Source: Syngnathus acus
Taxonomy: Eukaryota; Chordata; Actinopteri; Syngnathiformes; Syngnathidae
Assembly (NCBI RefSeq): GCF_901709675.1
Contig: NC_051087.1
Coordinates: 16,689,067 to 16,753,066 of the forward strand
Direction of reading: 5' to 3'
DNA length: 64,000 bases
Made by a program: the position numbers and the translations under genes. Shown here in pieces: positions 9,829 to 19,626 of this stretch. The notes under the pieces are model-generated. The model was not told the origin of the DNA and ran no database searches. It worked only from the letters and a program-made list of their open reading frames with translations. How positions within the stretch are numbered: position 1 is the first letter of the stretch; every line of letters begins with the position of its first letter.

Positions 9829-12786
9829 TCATTTACGTTTAGCTGCATTCAATATGACTACCGCTGTAGGGTAAAAACTGTTGGCGAATCTGCTAGTCCT
9901 CGACCTAATTAATCTGTAGCGTCTGCCTGATGGCAACAGTTCGAAAAGGGAGTGGCCAGGGTGGGAAGTGTCCTTCAGAATGTTCTGTGTTTTTTTGAGA
10001 CAGCGGGTTCTGTGTAGGTCTTCCAGTGTGGGGAGAGGGCAGCCAATGATCTTCTGTGCTGTGTTGATGACCCCTTGGAGCTTTTTCCTCTGAGCAGCAG
10101 TGCAGCTGGAGTACCAAACACATATACAGTACGTTAAAGTGCTTTCTATGGAGCAGCGATAGAAGGACACCAGCAGTCTCTGTGTAATGCTGTGCCTCCT
10201 CAGCACCCTTAAAAAGTAGAGTCTCTGCTGGGCCTTTTTAAGCAGCTCAGAGGTGTTCACGCCCCAGGTGAAGTCCTCCTCGATGTGGACTCCCAGGTAG
10301 CGGAAGGAGGACACCCTCTTCACACAGACCCCGTCGATGATAAGTGGTGGAATGTCCGTTTTATTTTTCCTCCTAAAATCAATGACCAGTTCTTGGGTTT
10401 TAGCCGTGTTTAGGAGCAGATTGTTCTCTCCACACCACTCCGATAGCTGGACCACTTCGTCCCTGTAGGCAGACTCATCCCCCTTTGAGATGAGCCCTAC
10501 CACGGTTGTGTCATCCGCAAATTTCACGATGGTGTTGCTGCGGTGGGCGGGGGTGCATGCATGTGTGTAGAGCGTGTAAAGCAGTGGGCTCAGTACGCAG
10601 CCCTGTGGGGAGCCGGTACCAAGACTGAGAGGTGTGGATGTATGACTTTTCACCCTCTGGCTGCGACCCGTCAGGAAGCTCTTAATCCACCTGCAAGTAT
10701 TATGTGGAAGTCCCAGGCCCTCCAGTATGTCCACCAGTCTGTGGGGGAGGATGGTGTTAAAAGCAGAGCTAAAGTCCACGAAGAGCATCCGCACATAGCT
10801 CCCCGGCTGCTCCAGGTGGGACAGTGCAGCGTGGAGGGCTGTAGCTACTGCGTCCTCTGTGGATCTATTTGCCCTGTAGGCAAACTGGTGGGGGTCAAAA
10901 CCTCTGAACAGGAGTGCTGTGATGTGACCCCGTACCAGCTTTTCAAAGCACTTCATGACCACCGGGGTGAGTGCGACTGGCCGGTAGTCATTGAGGCTGG
11001 TGATGTGGCGTTTCTTGGGCAGGGGGACTATAGTGGAGGATTTTAAACAGGATGGGACGGTGGACTCGGTAAGGGACTGGTTGAAAATCTTTGTGAAGAC
11101 TCCAGCCAGCTGATCTGCGCAGTCCTTCAGGACACGCCCAGTGACGCCGTCAGGACCCGCAGCCTTCCTCGAGTTGATGGTCCGCAGCGTGCGCCTCACC
11201 TCGTGCTCCTTCACTGTGAGGGTGAAGCTGCTGCGGTCTGTGGGATGTGATGTGGCCGCTTCAGGTGGCTCGGACTCGAACCGGGCAAAGAAGGTATTGA
11301 GGACCTCTGCCAGTGAGGCGTCCCCTTCAGCAGCTCCGATGGTGGTTCTGTAGTTGGTGAGATGCTGGACTCCCTGCCACACCTGCTTGCTGTTGTTGCT
11401 GTCCAGGTGATCCTCAATCCTCTTCTTGTAGGCAAGCTGGGCCTCTCTGATGCCTCTCCTCAGGTTGGCTCTGGCTGTGCTGTAGAGAGCCCCGTCCTCA
11501 GACCTGAGGGACAGGGCGGTGTCCCTCTCCTCCAGCAGCCGAAGGACCTCCCGGGTCATCCAGGGCTTCTGGTTGGGGTATATCCGTATAGGTTTGTCCA
11601 CTGTGACAGTGTCTGTGCAGTGCTTGATATAACACAGAACACTGTCTGTGAACACGTTCAAGTCCCGGTGTTCGAAGATGTCCCAGTTAGTCCTGTCGAA
11701 GCAGTCCTGCAACTGCTGAGAGGCGTCATCAGGCCAGGTTTTAACAGTTTTAGTGATGATAGGAGCTGATTTCCTGATGGTGGTATATGCCGGGATTAAT
11801 AGCAGTGACATATGGTCAGACTGGCCCAGGTGAGGTAGCTGTTTTGCCCTGTAGCCTAGCTTGATGTTGGAGTAGACCTTGTCCAGAGTATTAACTCCTC
11901 TAGTGGCACATTTAACATGTTGATGGAAACTAGGGAGTGCTGCTTTCAAATCTACATGATTAAAGTCCCCTGCCATGATGTGGACTGCGTCAGGATATCT
12001 GCTCAGCTGGCTGCTAATACTGCCATGTAATAGTCCAATAGCTAGCTTAGCATTAGCCTCCGGAGGTATGTAAACAACAGTCGTCATGACTACGGTAAAT
12101 TCACGAGTGAGGTAAAAGGGCCTGCATTTAATAGTCACGTACTCCAGGTCCGGGCAGCAGTGACTGTCTACAGTCACCATATTAGTACACCAGTTGTTAT
12201 TGACGTACATACAGAGCCCCCCCCCCTTGCTCTTACCGGAGTTCTCAGTCCTGTCATGACGCTGTGTGGTGTATCCTGCTAGCTCGATAGCAGAGTTCGG
12301 TATGAGTGGATGAAGCCAGGTTTCGGTGATCAGTACCATGCAGCAGTCCTTCACGGTCTGGTTCGCAGACATCTGTAGCCTTAGTTCATCCATTTTGTTA
12401 GCAAGAGACCTGGCGTTGGTAAGAAACAGGCTAGGGAGCGGTGGTTTGAACGGCTGCTTCCGTAGCCTGGTTAGCGCGCCGGCCCTGCAGCCTCGTTTTT
12501 GCCTCCTCTCTCTGCGCTGCCTTCGCTTCCTCCCAGCGGGGATGGTGATCCAAGGGGAGCCGGGGCGCCTGATGATATCCTCCGGTATGTTTTTCGAGCG
12601 GTGAAACTCCGCTGCGACACTCAACTCGCAGCAAACACCTATCCTGAGGAGCTCCTGCCGGTTGTAGGTGGTGTATGATTGACATACAGTGGGTACAAAC
12701 ACTAACAAAAAACAAACAATGCGTAGATCGGGAGAGCACTGAGCCGCTGCAACTGCGTGCGCCGCCATCTTTCCGTAGTCCACCAT
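9829..12786 (-). CDS. LINE endonuclease/reverse transcriptase polyprotein, 985 aa, intact
   Basis: A single open frame. After a basic stretch (RRQRRERRQKRG, about residues 90-110) comes an apurinic-type endonuclease with NARSLANKMDEL, ITETWL, MAGDFNHVDL and LGQSDHMSLLL. The RT follows with [45 protein letters not shown], the catalytic FADDTTVVGLI and FRYLGVHI. It ends in [16 protein letters not shown]. These enzymes nick target DNA and copy their own RNA by target-primed reverse transcription. No stop or frameshift is visible, so this copy may be young. The start is an assumption: the in-frame ATG lies a few bases from the element end. No separate ORF1 was found. Confidence 0.88.
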   Translation of the reverse strand: MVDYGKMAAHAVAAAQCSPDLRIVCFLLVFVPTVCQSYTTYNRQELLRIGVCCELSVAAEFHRSKNIPEDIIRRPGSPWITIPAGRKRRQRRERRQKRGCRAGALTRLRKQPFKPPLPSLFLTNARSLANKMDELRLQMSANQTVKDCCMVLITETWLHPLIPNSAIELAGYTTQRHDRTENSGKSKGGGLCMYVNNNWCTNMVTVDSHCCPDLEYVTIKCRPFYLTREFTVVMTTVVYIPPEANAKLAIGLLHGSISSQLSRYPDAVHIMAGDFNHVDLKAALPSFHQHVKCATRGVNTLDKVYSNIKLGYRAKQLPHLGQSDHMSLLLIPAYTTIRKSAPIITKTVKTWPDDASQQLQDCFDRTNWDIFEHRDLNVFTDSVLCYIKHCTDTVTVDKPIRIYPNQKPWMTREVLRLLEERDTALSLRSEDGALYSTARANLRRGIREAQLAYKKRIEDHLDSNNSKQVWQGVQHLTNYRTTIGAAEGDASLAEVLNTFFARFESEPPEAATSHPTDRSSFTLTVKEHEVRRTLRTINSRKAAGPDGVTGRVLKDCADQLAGVFTKIFNQSLTESTVPSCLKSSTIVPLPKKRHITSLNDYRPVALTPVVMKCFEKLVRGHITALLFRGFDPHQFAYRANRSTEDAVATALHAALSHLEQPGSYVRMLFVDFSSAFNTILPHRLVDILEGLGLPHNTCRWIKSFLTGRSQRVKSHTSTPLSLGTGSPQGCVLSPLLYTLYTHACTPAHRSNTIVKFADDTTVVGLISKGDESAYRDEVVQLSEWCGENNLLLNTAKTQELVIDFRRKNKTDIPPLIIDGVCVKRVSSFRYLGVHIEEDFTWGVNTSELLKKAQQRLYFLRVLRRHSITQRLLVSFYRCSIESTLTYCICVWYSSCTAAQRKKLQGVINTAQKIIGCPLPTLEDLHRTRCLKKTQNILKDTSHPGHSLFELLPSGRRYRLIRSRTSRFANSFYPTAVVILNAAKRK
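12767..12777 (-). promoter_or_regulatory. YY1-like motif at LINE 5' end
   Basis: AAGATGGCGGC on the minus strand at the LINE 5' end, matching the core of a YY1 site. Related motifs occur at the 5' end of the LINE ending near 34530 and in the ISL2EU termini. Confidence 0.45.
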
Positions 12787-12837
12787 CTAGATTTGTGACC
12801 ATGTGACTTCAGGCGTGTAAAGGGTGTGTGTGGTGTG

Positions 12838-13102
12838 TTGTGTGTGGTTCTGCAACAGACAGAAATACAGCACGTAAGTCAACGCTCAATGTCTGACATC
12901 ACACAACACTAGTAGACGGCACACATTACATAACTAACTGCGCGTAACAGTACCGCTATACTAAATAACCATAAATTAAATACTCTCGGCAACACACCAA
13001 ACATAAGTCATCGAGACAACAAAATACATTTGCTGGCAACCGTTAGTTGCCGTGCCGCTGCGTAACGGCTACTCGTACGATGCAAGGAAAACTTAAAGGA
13101 GC
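12838..13102. repeat. Direct repeat, left copy (about 260 bp)
   Basis: From TTCTGCAACAGACAGAAATA to the region of ACGGCTACTCGTACGATG, almost identical to 16367-16630. The pair brackets the zinc-finger LINE tail and the hAT at 13329-16297. It may be a segmental duplication within element H. Confidence 0.8.
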
Positions 13103-13328
13103 AGCACATCACGAAATGGAACTCCGCCGTGTCGCAGAAACCAAATGACAACTCCGTGAGGAAAGACAAAAACAGGCTCCAACAGGCTCCAGCACGACCA
13201 CAACCCACCACCACTTTCCCCTGTCCACACTGCACAAAAATATGTGGATCCCGGATCGGCCTCTACGCCCATCTGCGGACCCACAAGTAGACGACCCCGC
13301 GAAGAAGATACTCGTCAATGACGGTATC
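13103..13328 (+). pseudogene. LINE ORF C-terminus with C2H2 zinc finger
   Basis: The plus frame encodes CPHCTKICGSRIGLYAHLRT followed by HK and a stop, a C-x2-C-x12-H-x3-H finger. Similar fingers end some fish endonuclease/RT polyproteins. Upstream the frame has a stop, so only this tail remains. The expected 3' tail (GCCGATGATGATGAG plus a TG repeat) continues at about 16306 on the other side of the hAT. Confidence 0.65.
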
Positions 13329-16297
13329 AAGGGCTGTGGACTCGGACTCGGGGACTCGGACTCGGGCGGACTCGGTCATTTTTGCCGGACTCGGACTCGG
13401 TGCTGATTTTGACCGAGTCCACCGAGTCCGACAATAAAAAAAATACGTTCAATTTTATTTTCATCATGCTGCTGAGAATGCGCATAGGAATACTGTCCAC
13501 AGCCCTGCTACGGTTATTTAATGTTTTGGTTGCCCTGGTTACAGAGGCGTTGCTACACTAAAGGGAGGGGAGATGATTAGCTAAAGAATGTAGTGTGGTG
13601 TAAATTAGCACTCAACCAGCTGTTCGTCTCCTATTGTTGGCTGACTCGTCCGCGAGTGAGATCAGATAACTTGAATTGCCGCTTTCCTGTGGAACAATGC
13701 AACTAAACCTTTGCTAGACTTTATCTACTTAGTAAATTAACACACAATAACAATAAGTAACTTGTCCTAAACACTTAAACAAACATTGAGTAAATATGGG
13801 ATAACTTGTACGCAACTACTTCAAACTGTATATAACGCTTGACAAAGAAAAACAGTTCTGACCAACAACAATCTATGAACCAAACCAGAACACTTCGCCT
13901 ATGCAAATATGCTCTGCTCATTGTTGGTGAAGGCCTCTTACAGGAACAAAAACACACACATAACAAAAGGACAGTAAGGACTCGGAGACAGATGGCTGAC
14001 AGGGAACAAAAGACATCTCTGTCACTAAAGAGGTACGATACATGTAATGCTTGGTTATCGATGGGTTCTGCTGGTGCAAATCAGCAGGCCAACCTGAAGC
14101 GCCATCTCAAGAGGAAGCACCCAGAGGCATTTGCGAAGGTAAGCTTTGATTTGAATTGATTTCCGGTATAATACTGTGTTGAGATTACTATAGTCGAACA
14201 TAACAAAAATTCATGAATTCAAACTCAAATCTGTCCAAAGGTGGAAGAGGAGAACAAAAAGCCGAAAACGACGGCGACGCCTGGTCCATCGCAGATGGCT
14301 CAGACATCGATGATGAAGTAAGTATAGTCTGAAATGTTGTTTTACATTTTTACAAATGATGAAAAATGTATCGATCAAAACTCAAAACGAAAATTGCAGA
14401 TACATTATTACTTTGGCCATTTCACTAATGATTTTATTTTTTTCTCAGGTTTGTGACAGCGAAAGTGACGCGCAAGACAATCCAATACATGATGGACCGT
14501 GAGGAGTTTCAAAAGGCGGTCATTTCTCTGATTGTTCATGATGGCCTCTCGCTCGTCACATTCCAGCAGTCGGCTATGCGGACACTGCTAGGGCCTGCTG
14601 CTAATCAGCTCTCTGTCAGCCTAGACAGAGATCAGATCCGCCACATGGTGGTGGCTGAGGCCGACAGGTTGAAGGAGGAAATCAAGTCGGAGCTGAGCCA
14701 GGAATGCGTATTCATCAAGGCAGACGCCGCCACCAGGCTCATGCGGAACTACATGGGCATCAACGTCCATTACTTCCGCGGCGGGGAGATCAAAATCAAG
14801 ACTCTTGCCATCAAGGACACCGACGGGGGGCATGACAGTGAGGCGGTCAAGAATGTCATCAACGCCGTCATCAAGGATTTTGACCTGCATGTCCTCTCCA
14901 TCGTCGTCGATAACGCAGCGACCATGAGCAAAACCGTGCGGCTCATCAATGAGGACGACGAAGATGTTGATGATACTGAAAACGAAATGGATGAGGACGA
15001 GGGGGGCGTCAATCTGGACGACGAGGTCCAGCTTGAGAAGTTCGCTGGGATTCAGGATGCCGATTTTCGAATGATTCATCACATGCGCTGTGCTATTCAC
15101 ACGCTGCAACTGGCAATTCGTGACGGATTGAAGGCGGAGCATGTCATGAAACTACTGGATAAAGTCCGACGGGTGGTGAAGAGACTGCGGACACCCAATC
15201 TGCTTGCTGTCCTCCGTCGTCGAGGAGGTCTTCTCCCTGTCGTCGATGTGCCCACCCGTTGGGGAAGCACCTACCTCATGACAAAACGGATCCTTCATCT
15301 ACGAGAGCATGTCCAGGACTTGGCGGCTGCTTCTCCGGAACTTCTCCTTTACGAGTCAGAATGGAAGAAGCTTGAGACCTTGGCCACGATCTTCAAGATG
15401 CCATACGATGTCACGGTCAAGCTCCAGTCGGCCTCAATCACCCCCGGCAGCTTTCTCAAGGAGTGGTCGGCCTTGAAGGCAGCGTTGTGCAAGCAGCCCC
15501 CTCTGGCTTCACCAATCGCCAATTCAATGGAGCAACGAGAGGACAAGCTCTTCGACAATGATTTTTTTCTGGCAGCCGTCTTCGTCGATGCGCGTTACCG
15601 CATTCTCCTCAGCGAAGAGCAGATGGAGCGCGCCAAGAATGGCCTCCGTGCCGTTGTGAGGCGAATCCGGTCTCGTACCCACCAGCACCTGGAGGGGCCG
15701 TCGATGGAGGCCGAGGTTGATGGCTCCACATCGACGGAGGAGGATGAGTTTGAAAAAGAACTTGACAGCATTGAGCGCCGCCAGCGTTTGTCGGCCGCCA
15801 CCTCGCCAACCGACATAGATGAAGAAATTGGGGCAATGTTGGCACTTGGTCGAATGAAAGAGAGCCCATTTGTTACAGCTGATCGTTATCCGTCCGGCCT
15901 CAAGGCAGCGACTCGGACACTAACAGCAATGCCAATCAGCCAAGTCAGCGTAGAGCGCCTGTTTTCCGGTCTCAAGTTTATCATGTCTGATCAGCGCGGC
16001 GCGATGAAGGCTGACTTGGTTGAGGCGATTTTGTTCCTAAGAACAAACTCAAGTCGTTGAATTGAAACTTGAAAGTATCTGTTTATTGTATTTCGTTTAT
16101 ATGTTTAATAAAAAGAAAGCCATCACAAAACTGTTGTAATTATTTAGATTTTGATCTAAATTAGCCTTGAATAAAGACTAAGCAGTCACATGAATTAAAA
16201 AAAAAATGGACAGCCGGACTCGGACTCGGACTCGTGGTCAAGAGGCCGGACTCGGACTCGGACTCGGTGCAAAAATCCAACCGAGTCCACAGCCCTG
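13329..16297 (+). mobile_element. Apparently complete hAT transposon with GGACTC subterminal repeats
   Basis: Ends AAGGGCTGTGGACTCGG (left) and CCGAGTCCACAGCCCTG (right). Dense GGACTCGG arrays lie inside both ends, likely transposase-binding sites. A spliced transposase gene with intact frame fills the centre and AATAAA is at 16107-16112. The left terminal base is A rather than C. The TSD is not clean: CTCGTCAA (13311-13318) resembles CTCGTCAT (16298-16305), but 10 extra bases separate it from the left end. The related element at 53593-55371 does have a perfect TSD. Confidence 0.85.
13992..16060 (+). CDS. hAT transposase, three exons, about 611 aa, frame intact
   Basis: Exons 13992-14138, 14241-14317 and 14449-16060 have GT..AG borders and compatible phases. 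Exon 1, from MADREQK, holds a BED-like finger, with RHLKRKH as the His pair; the Cys half is atypical (CNAW). Exon 3 has the RNase H-like fold: first Asp in FIKADAATR, second in VVDNAATM, the CxxH motif in MRCAIHTLQLAI, PTRWGS, an acidic insert near residues 250-275, and the C-terminal dimerisation block SQVSVERLFSGLKF carrying the catalytic Glu. Length and order fit full hAT transposases, which cut and paste DNA with 8-bp duplications. The start is the first ATG giving a BED domain; an in-frame ATG at 13839 would add 51 residues. Confidence 0.85.
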
Positions 16298-16366
16298 CTC
16301 GTCATACTTGTCACGAGTGACCGCCGATGATGATGAGTGCGTGTGTGTGTGTGCGTGCGTGTGTGT

Positions 16367-16630
16367 TGTTCTGCAACAGACAGAAATACAGCACGTAAGT
16401 TAACGCTCAACTTCTGACGTCACACAACACTAGTAGACGGCACACATTACATAACTAACTGCGCGTAACGGTTCCGCTATACTAAATAACCATAAATGAA
16501 ATACTCTCGGCAACACACCAAACATAAGTCATCGAGACAACAAAATACATTTGCTGGCGACCGTTAGTTGCCGTGCCGCTGCATAACGGCTACTCGTACG
16601 ATGTGAGGCAAACATAAAGGAGCGCGCCAG
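16367..16630. repeat. Direct repeat, right copy (about 260 bp)
   Basis: Near-identical to 12838-13102. It is preceded by a (GT)n microsatellite at about 16336-16366. Confidence 0.8.
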
Positions 16631-16816
16631 AGCTGTCAATCAAACGGCGTGCACACGAAGCAAACCGCGATCAGACAAACGGCACAACAGTGGACAGTAG
16701 TAACAATGAAATGTATATACTCACTTTGTGTCAAAGACGCACACGATCACAGCAACATACTCAGTCGATACCAGCAACCTTTAACTTACCGCTGCGCACA
16801 AGCGAATGGGTATAAT
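16631..16816. other. Right internal part of element H
   Basis: Unassigned, no ORF. It ends at the TSD of hAT J. Confidence 0.4.
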
Positions 16817-17174
16817 GTCTAGACCAGGGGTCACCAACCTTTCTTAAACCGAGAGCTACTTCCTGGGTACTGATTAAGGCAAAGGGCTACCAGTTTGACA
16901 CACACTTCTAAAATAGCCAATTTGCTCAATTTGGCTTTCACTGTGTTATTATTGTCATTTCCAGTTCACATGTAAGTATGATTTTAACAAGAATAGCAAA
17001 AATACAGTCAAACCTTGGTTTTTGACCACAATCCGTTCCAGAAGGCGGTTCGAGAAGTGAATCGGTCGAATTCCAAATCTATTTTTCCCATTACAAATAC
17101 TGGAAAAAAATGTAATCCGTTTCAAGACAAAAAAGCCCCGCCTTTTTTAAGCATTTTTTCATTTGCGCATATTT

Positions 17175-17450
17175 GTCCGATCGCAAAACTGCAGCGCACC
17201 GCCGAACGCGCAACAGGTAGCGCGTCGCCCACCGCGCAACTGCACCGCGCTGGTCGCATTATTGTGACAGAACCGTCGCTGAAATTTAGAAAATATTTTT
17301 AAAGTCCTGATGTACTTTCCAAAATTTAAGTGGACATCAGTGCGCAGGGAGCTTAATTTTGTCCGATCGCGCAACTGCAGCGCACCGCCGAACGCGCAAC
17401 AGTCGCGCGTCGCCGACCGCGCAACTGCACCGTGCTGGTCGCATTATTGT
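17175..17450. repeat. 186-bp tandem repeat inside element K
   Basis: GTCCGATCGCRMAACTGCAG recurs at 17175 and 17361, a period of 186 bp. The second copy is cut by the ERV and resumes at 24852. Related sequence, inverted, forms the array at about 61080-61690. Confidence 0.75.
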
Positions 17451-19496
17451 TGTTAGAGTGGTGCATTCTAACTTATTTTGCAAGAACCACATGGGAGACA
17501 GTATGCCCTTTTAAACACTTGCCTTGCAAGTGGAGAGTCATTCGTCGCTGTGCATACAGCGATGATCGAATGAGGTCTGACTCAGGCCTCTTGCAAGAGC
17601 ATTTTTATTGAGAGAAACAGGGTGGGGGTGAGCATGGGGGTGAAACCCCTGGCCTCTGATCAAATCATAGTAGGGGGTGTTTTACGATGTTGTGTAAACA
17701 GAACAACTTTGATTGTGTCCTCTGCAGCTGGTCAATCAGTTCAAAGGATCTTAGCACTTTATTCTACTACTTTGTTACGACAGGACATGTTTGATTAATT
17801 ATTACAGGTGTCAAGTGGCATGGTGGTACGAGATGGTGTAAAATTAGGTATTGAATTTGGCCCAGGCACATTGGCTATCCCAAAACATGTCGTAGTTCAA
17901 ATTTTCACCAGGAGATGGTGTTAAAGCTTGACATAGGGGTGACCTGATGGAAATTAACAAATCTAATAAATTAAATTGTTAGCAATTGGGAGGACACGAC
18001 CTGTTCAAACACGTAGCAACGCACAATTTTGGAAAAAGAGTTTGCTATGCCATAATTTTAAGATGTAACAGCTTGAGCAATATCAATATATGTGTTTAAG
18101 TTGGAGGAACCCATTATTGTGTTAAGTACTATTATGTGTTGAGATTGATTTTTATTAGACAAGATATATGTGATTCATGTTGCAATGTTTTGTCCAACCT
18201 GTATTTAACATTGGTGTTCCATCCATACCTGAATGTATTAAGTTGAAGAGGAGACATTAAGGGCTAAATACTAAAAGAAAGAACGAGCAAAACAGGAAAC
18301 ATCTGTTTCCGGTGATTGCTGCTTGAAGCAAGGTTGCTAAGACAACCAGTGGTTTCCAGCTGGCCTGGTCAGGGATCAGCTAAGGAACATTCTCGAAGCT
18401 TCCAGAAACTTCGAGAAAGGCCACCTCACGTGCCGGTGAGGTAATTCCGATGAGGTAATGCCAGAAGCATATAAATATGTTGCCCGGACACAGAGCGGGC
18501 GCGCTTCTTCCTAGTCAGGGCGATGGCCGTGACGCTGCCCGGAGTAAAAGAATGAAGATGGATTTTGCATTCTTTTTGAGATTGAACCAAAATCTACTAA
18601 GATGAATTTCCAGAGTCTTCGAATTGGACTTTGTCAAATTTTAAGCTTCGAGGAAGGCAGAGGAGACAGCCGCCCCGGGCAGAAAGGAGAAGTCGCCAAT
18701 TTTACTTTTTTGGCTAGGCTCCTCACGGCCAGACCTTTCCTCTTTTTTTTAAACAGAATTAGGATTTTGGAACAAAGGAGAGCCGATCACTCGACTTGTT
18801 CAACCAAATAGGATTTTAGACCTTAAGTCTCCTCTCTTGTTCTGTGTGGGTGAGTCTTGTTATTTTGTTTTTTCGACTTGTAATTCTTTTTCTTGCTCAT
18901 TCGTTAAATCTCTTAAGCCTTAATTCGGTATCGATTATTTCGTATTAACTATGTCGCGCATGGGTGTATATGCGGTAATTACAACTTTAAAATGTCTTTA
19001 TTTCCCTATCATAGTCATTCTTTAAATCCGTTCAATTCTTTTTAAAGTGAAGACAGCTTTAATCCTTAACATCAGGAATTGTCAGATCTGGTTTGAAGTA
19101 GTTATCTTGAGCTCAGCTAGAGCGGGGGCGCTCTAGTAAATTAACGAATCCTTGAGGTCTTAACAAAGGCATCTAAAAAATCTCCGTAACGAAATACCAG
19201 CATCAAACAACCGAAGGGAGCCATCATTACGGCGCGGACATATCGACGACTTGCCTCGAATTGAGTTACTCGGCTCGCGCGTCGGATGACTTTAGCGGGA
19301 TTGGCGTCATATAGAAATTAGATTGATTCTAGTAGAATTAATTTAACTCGGGTGGTCAGCTACGGACGAGTCCCTTCGCCCCGGCTTATTGAACCCGTTA
19401 CTGGGGAGCCGGAGGCACTTTGATAAAAAGTGCGCGTTTGACACAGGTTACATTGCAACATAATCATAGGATGAAACTAATCTATCAACCCTAACA
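17451..19496 (-). repeat. ERV 3' LTR, interrupted by a solo LTR
   Basis: Begins TGTTAGAGTGG and ends ATCAACCCTAACA on the plus strand. Without the insertion at 17809-19443 it is about 410 bp, matching the partner LTR. A purine-rich AACAGGAGGGATA (minus strand) abuts it at 19497-19510 and could be the polypurine tract. Confidence 0.85.
17809..19443 (+). mobile_element. Solo LTR of about 1.6 kb
   Basis: TGTCAAGTGGCA at the left and CGCGTTTGACA at the right form inverted ends TGTCAA/TTGACA, with 4-bp TSD CAGG (17805-17808, 19444-19447). A TATAAATA box lies at 18470. A 20-nt perfect hairpin CTAGAGCGGGGGCGCTCTAG is at 19127-19146. The length is large for a Gypsy LTR and more like some complex retroviruses, but no coding region remains. 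The orientation is inferred from the TATA box. Confidence 0.7.
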
Positions 19497-19626
19497 TATC
19501 CCTCCTGTTTATCATATGATTATGTCACCCCGATTAACAAACATAAATAAGAAAATATAATGAAAATAGAAAAAGAAAAACACAGAAACATCATTGTATT
19601 CATCACTTGTGAGGGATTGTCGACGG

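Larger units (their letters stand above)
9662..12800 (-). mobile_element. Apparently full-length Rex1/Babar-like LINE
   Basis: Minus-strand non-LTR retrotransposon. The 3' end is at left, with AATAAAGATCTATTCTATTC and an (ATTCT)n-type tail at 9662-9700. The 5' end is at right, where AAGATGGCGGC lies within the first codons. One uninterrupted ORF (9829-12786) spans endonuclease and RT. I could not see a clear TSD. Confidence 0.8.

Noticed and set aside
10543-11769. Plus-strand ORFs of 135-167 codons
   Set aside because: They run antisense to the LINE ORF at 9829-12786 and have no recognisable content.
13331-13430. A CRISPR-like or satellite array of GGACTCGG units
   Set aside because: The repeats are short and direct, lie just inside both ends of a hAT, and recur at the ends of its deleted relative. 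They are subterminal repeats.
14621-15142. A 173-codon minus-strand ORF
   Set aside because: Antisense to the hAT transposase exon 3.
13321-16305. A clean 8-bp target duplication for the hAT at 13329
   Set aside because: The 8 bases next to the left end (ACGGTATC) do not match CTCGTCAT at the right. Only a displaced near-match exists.
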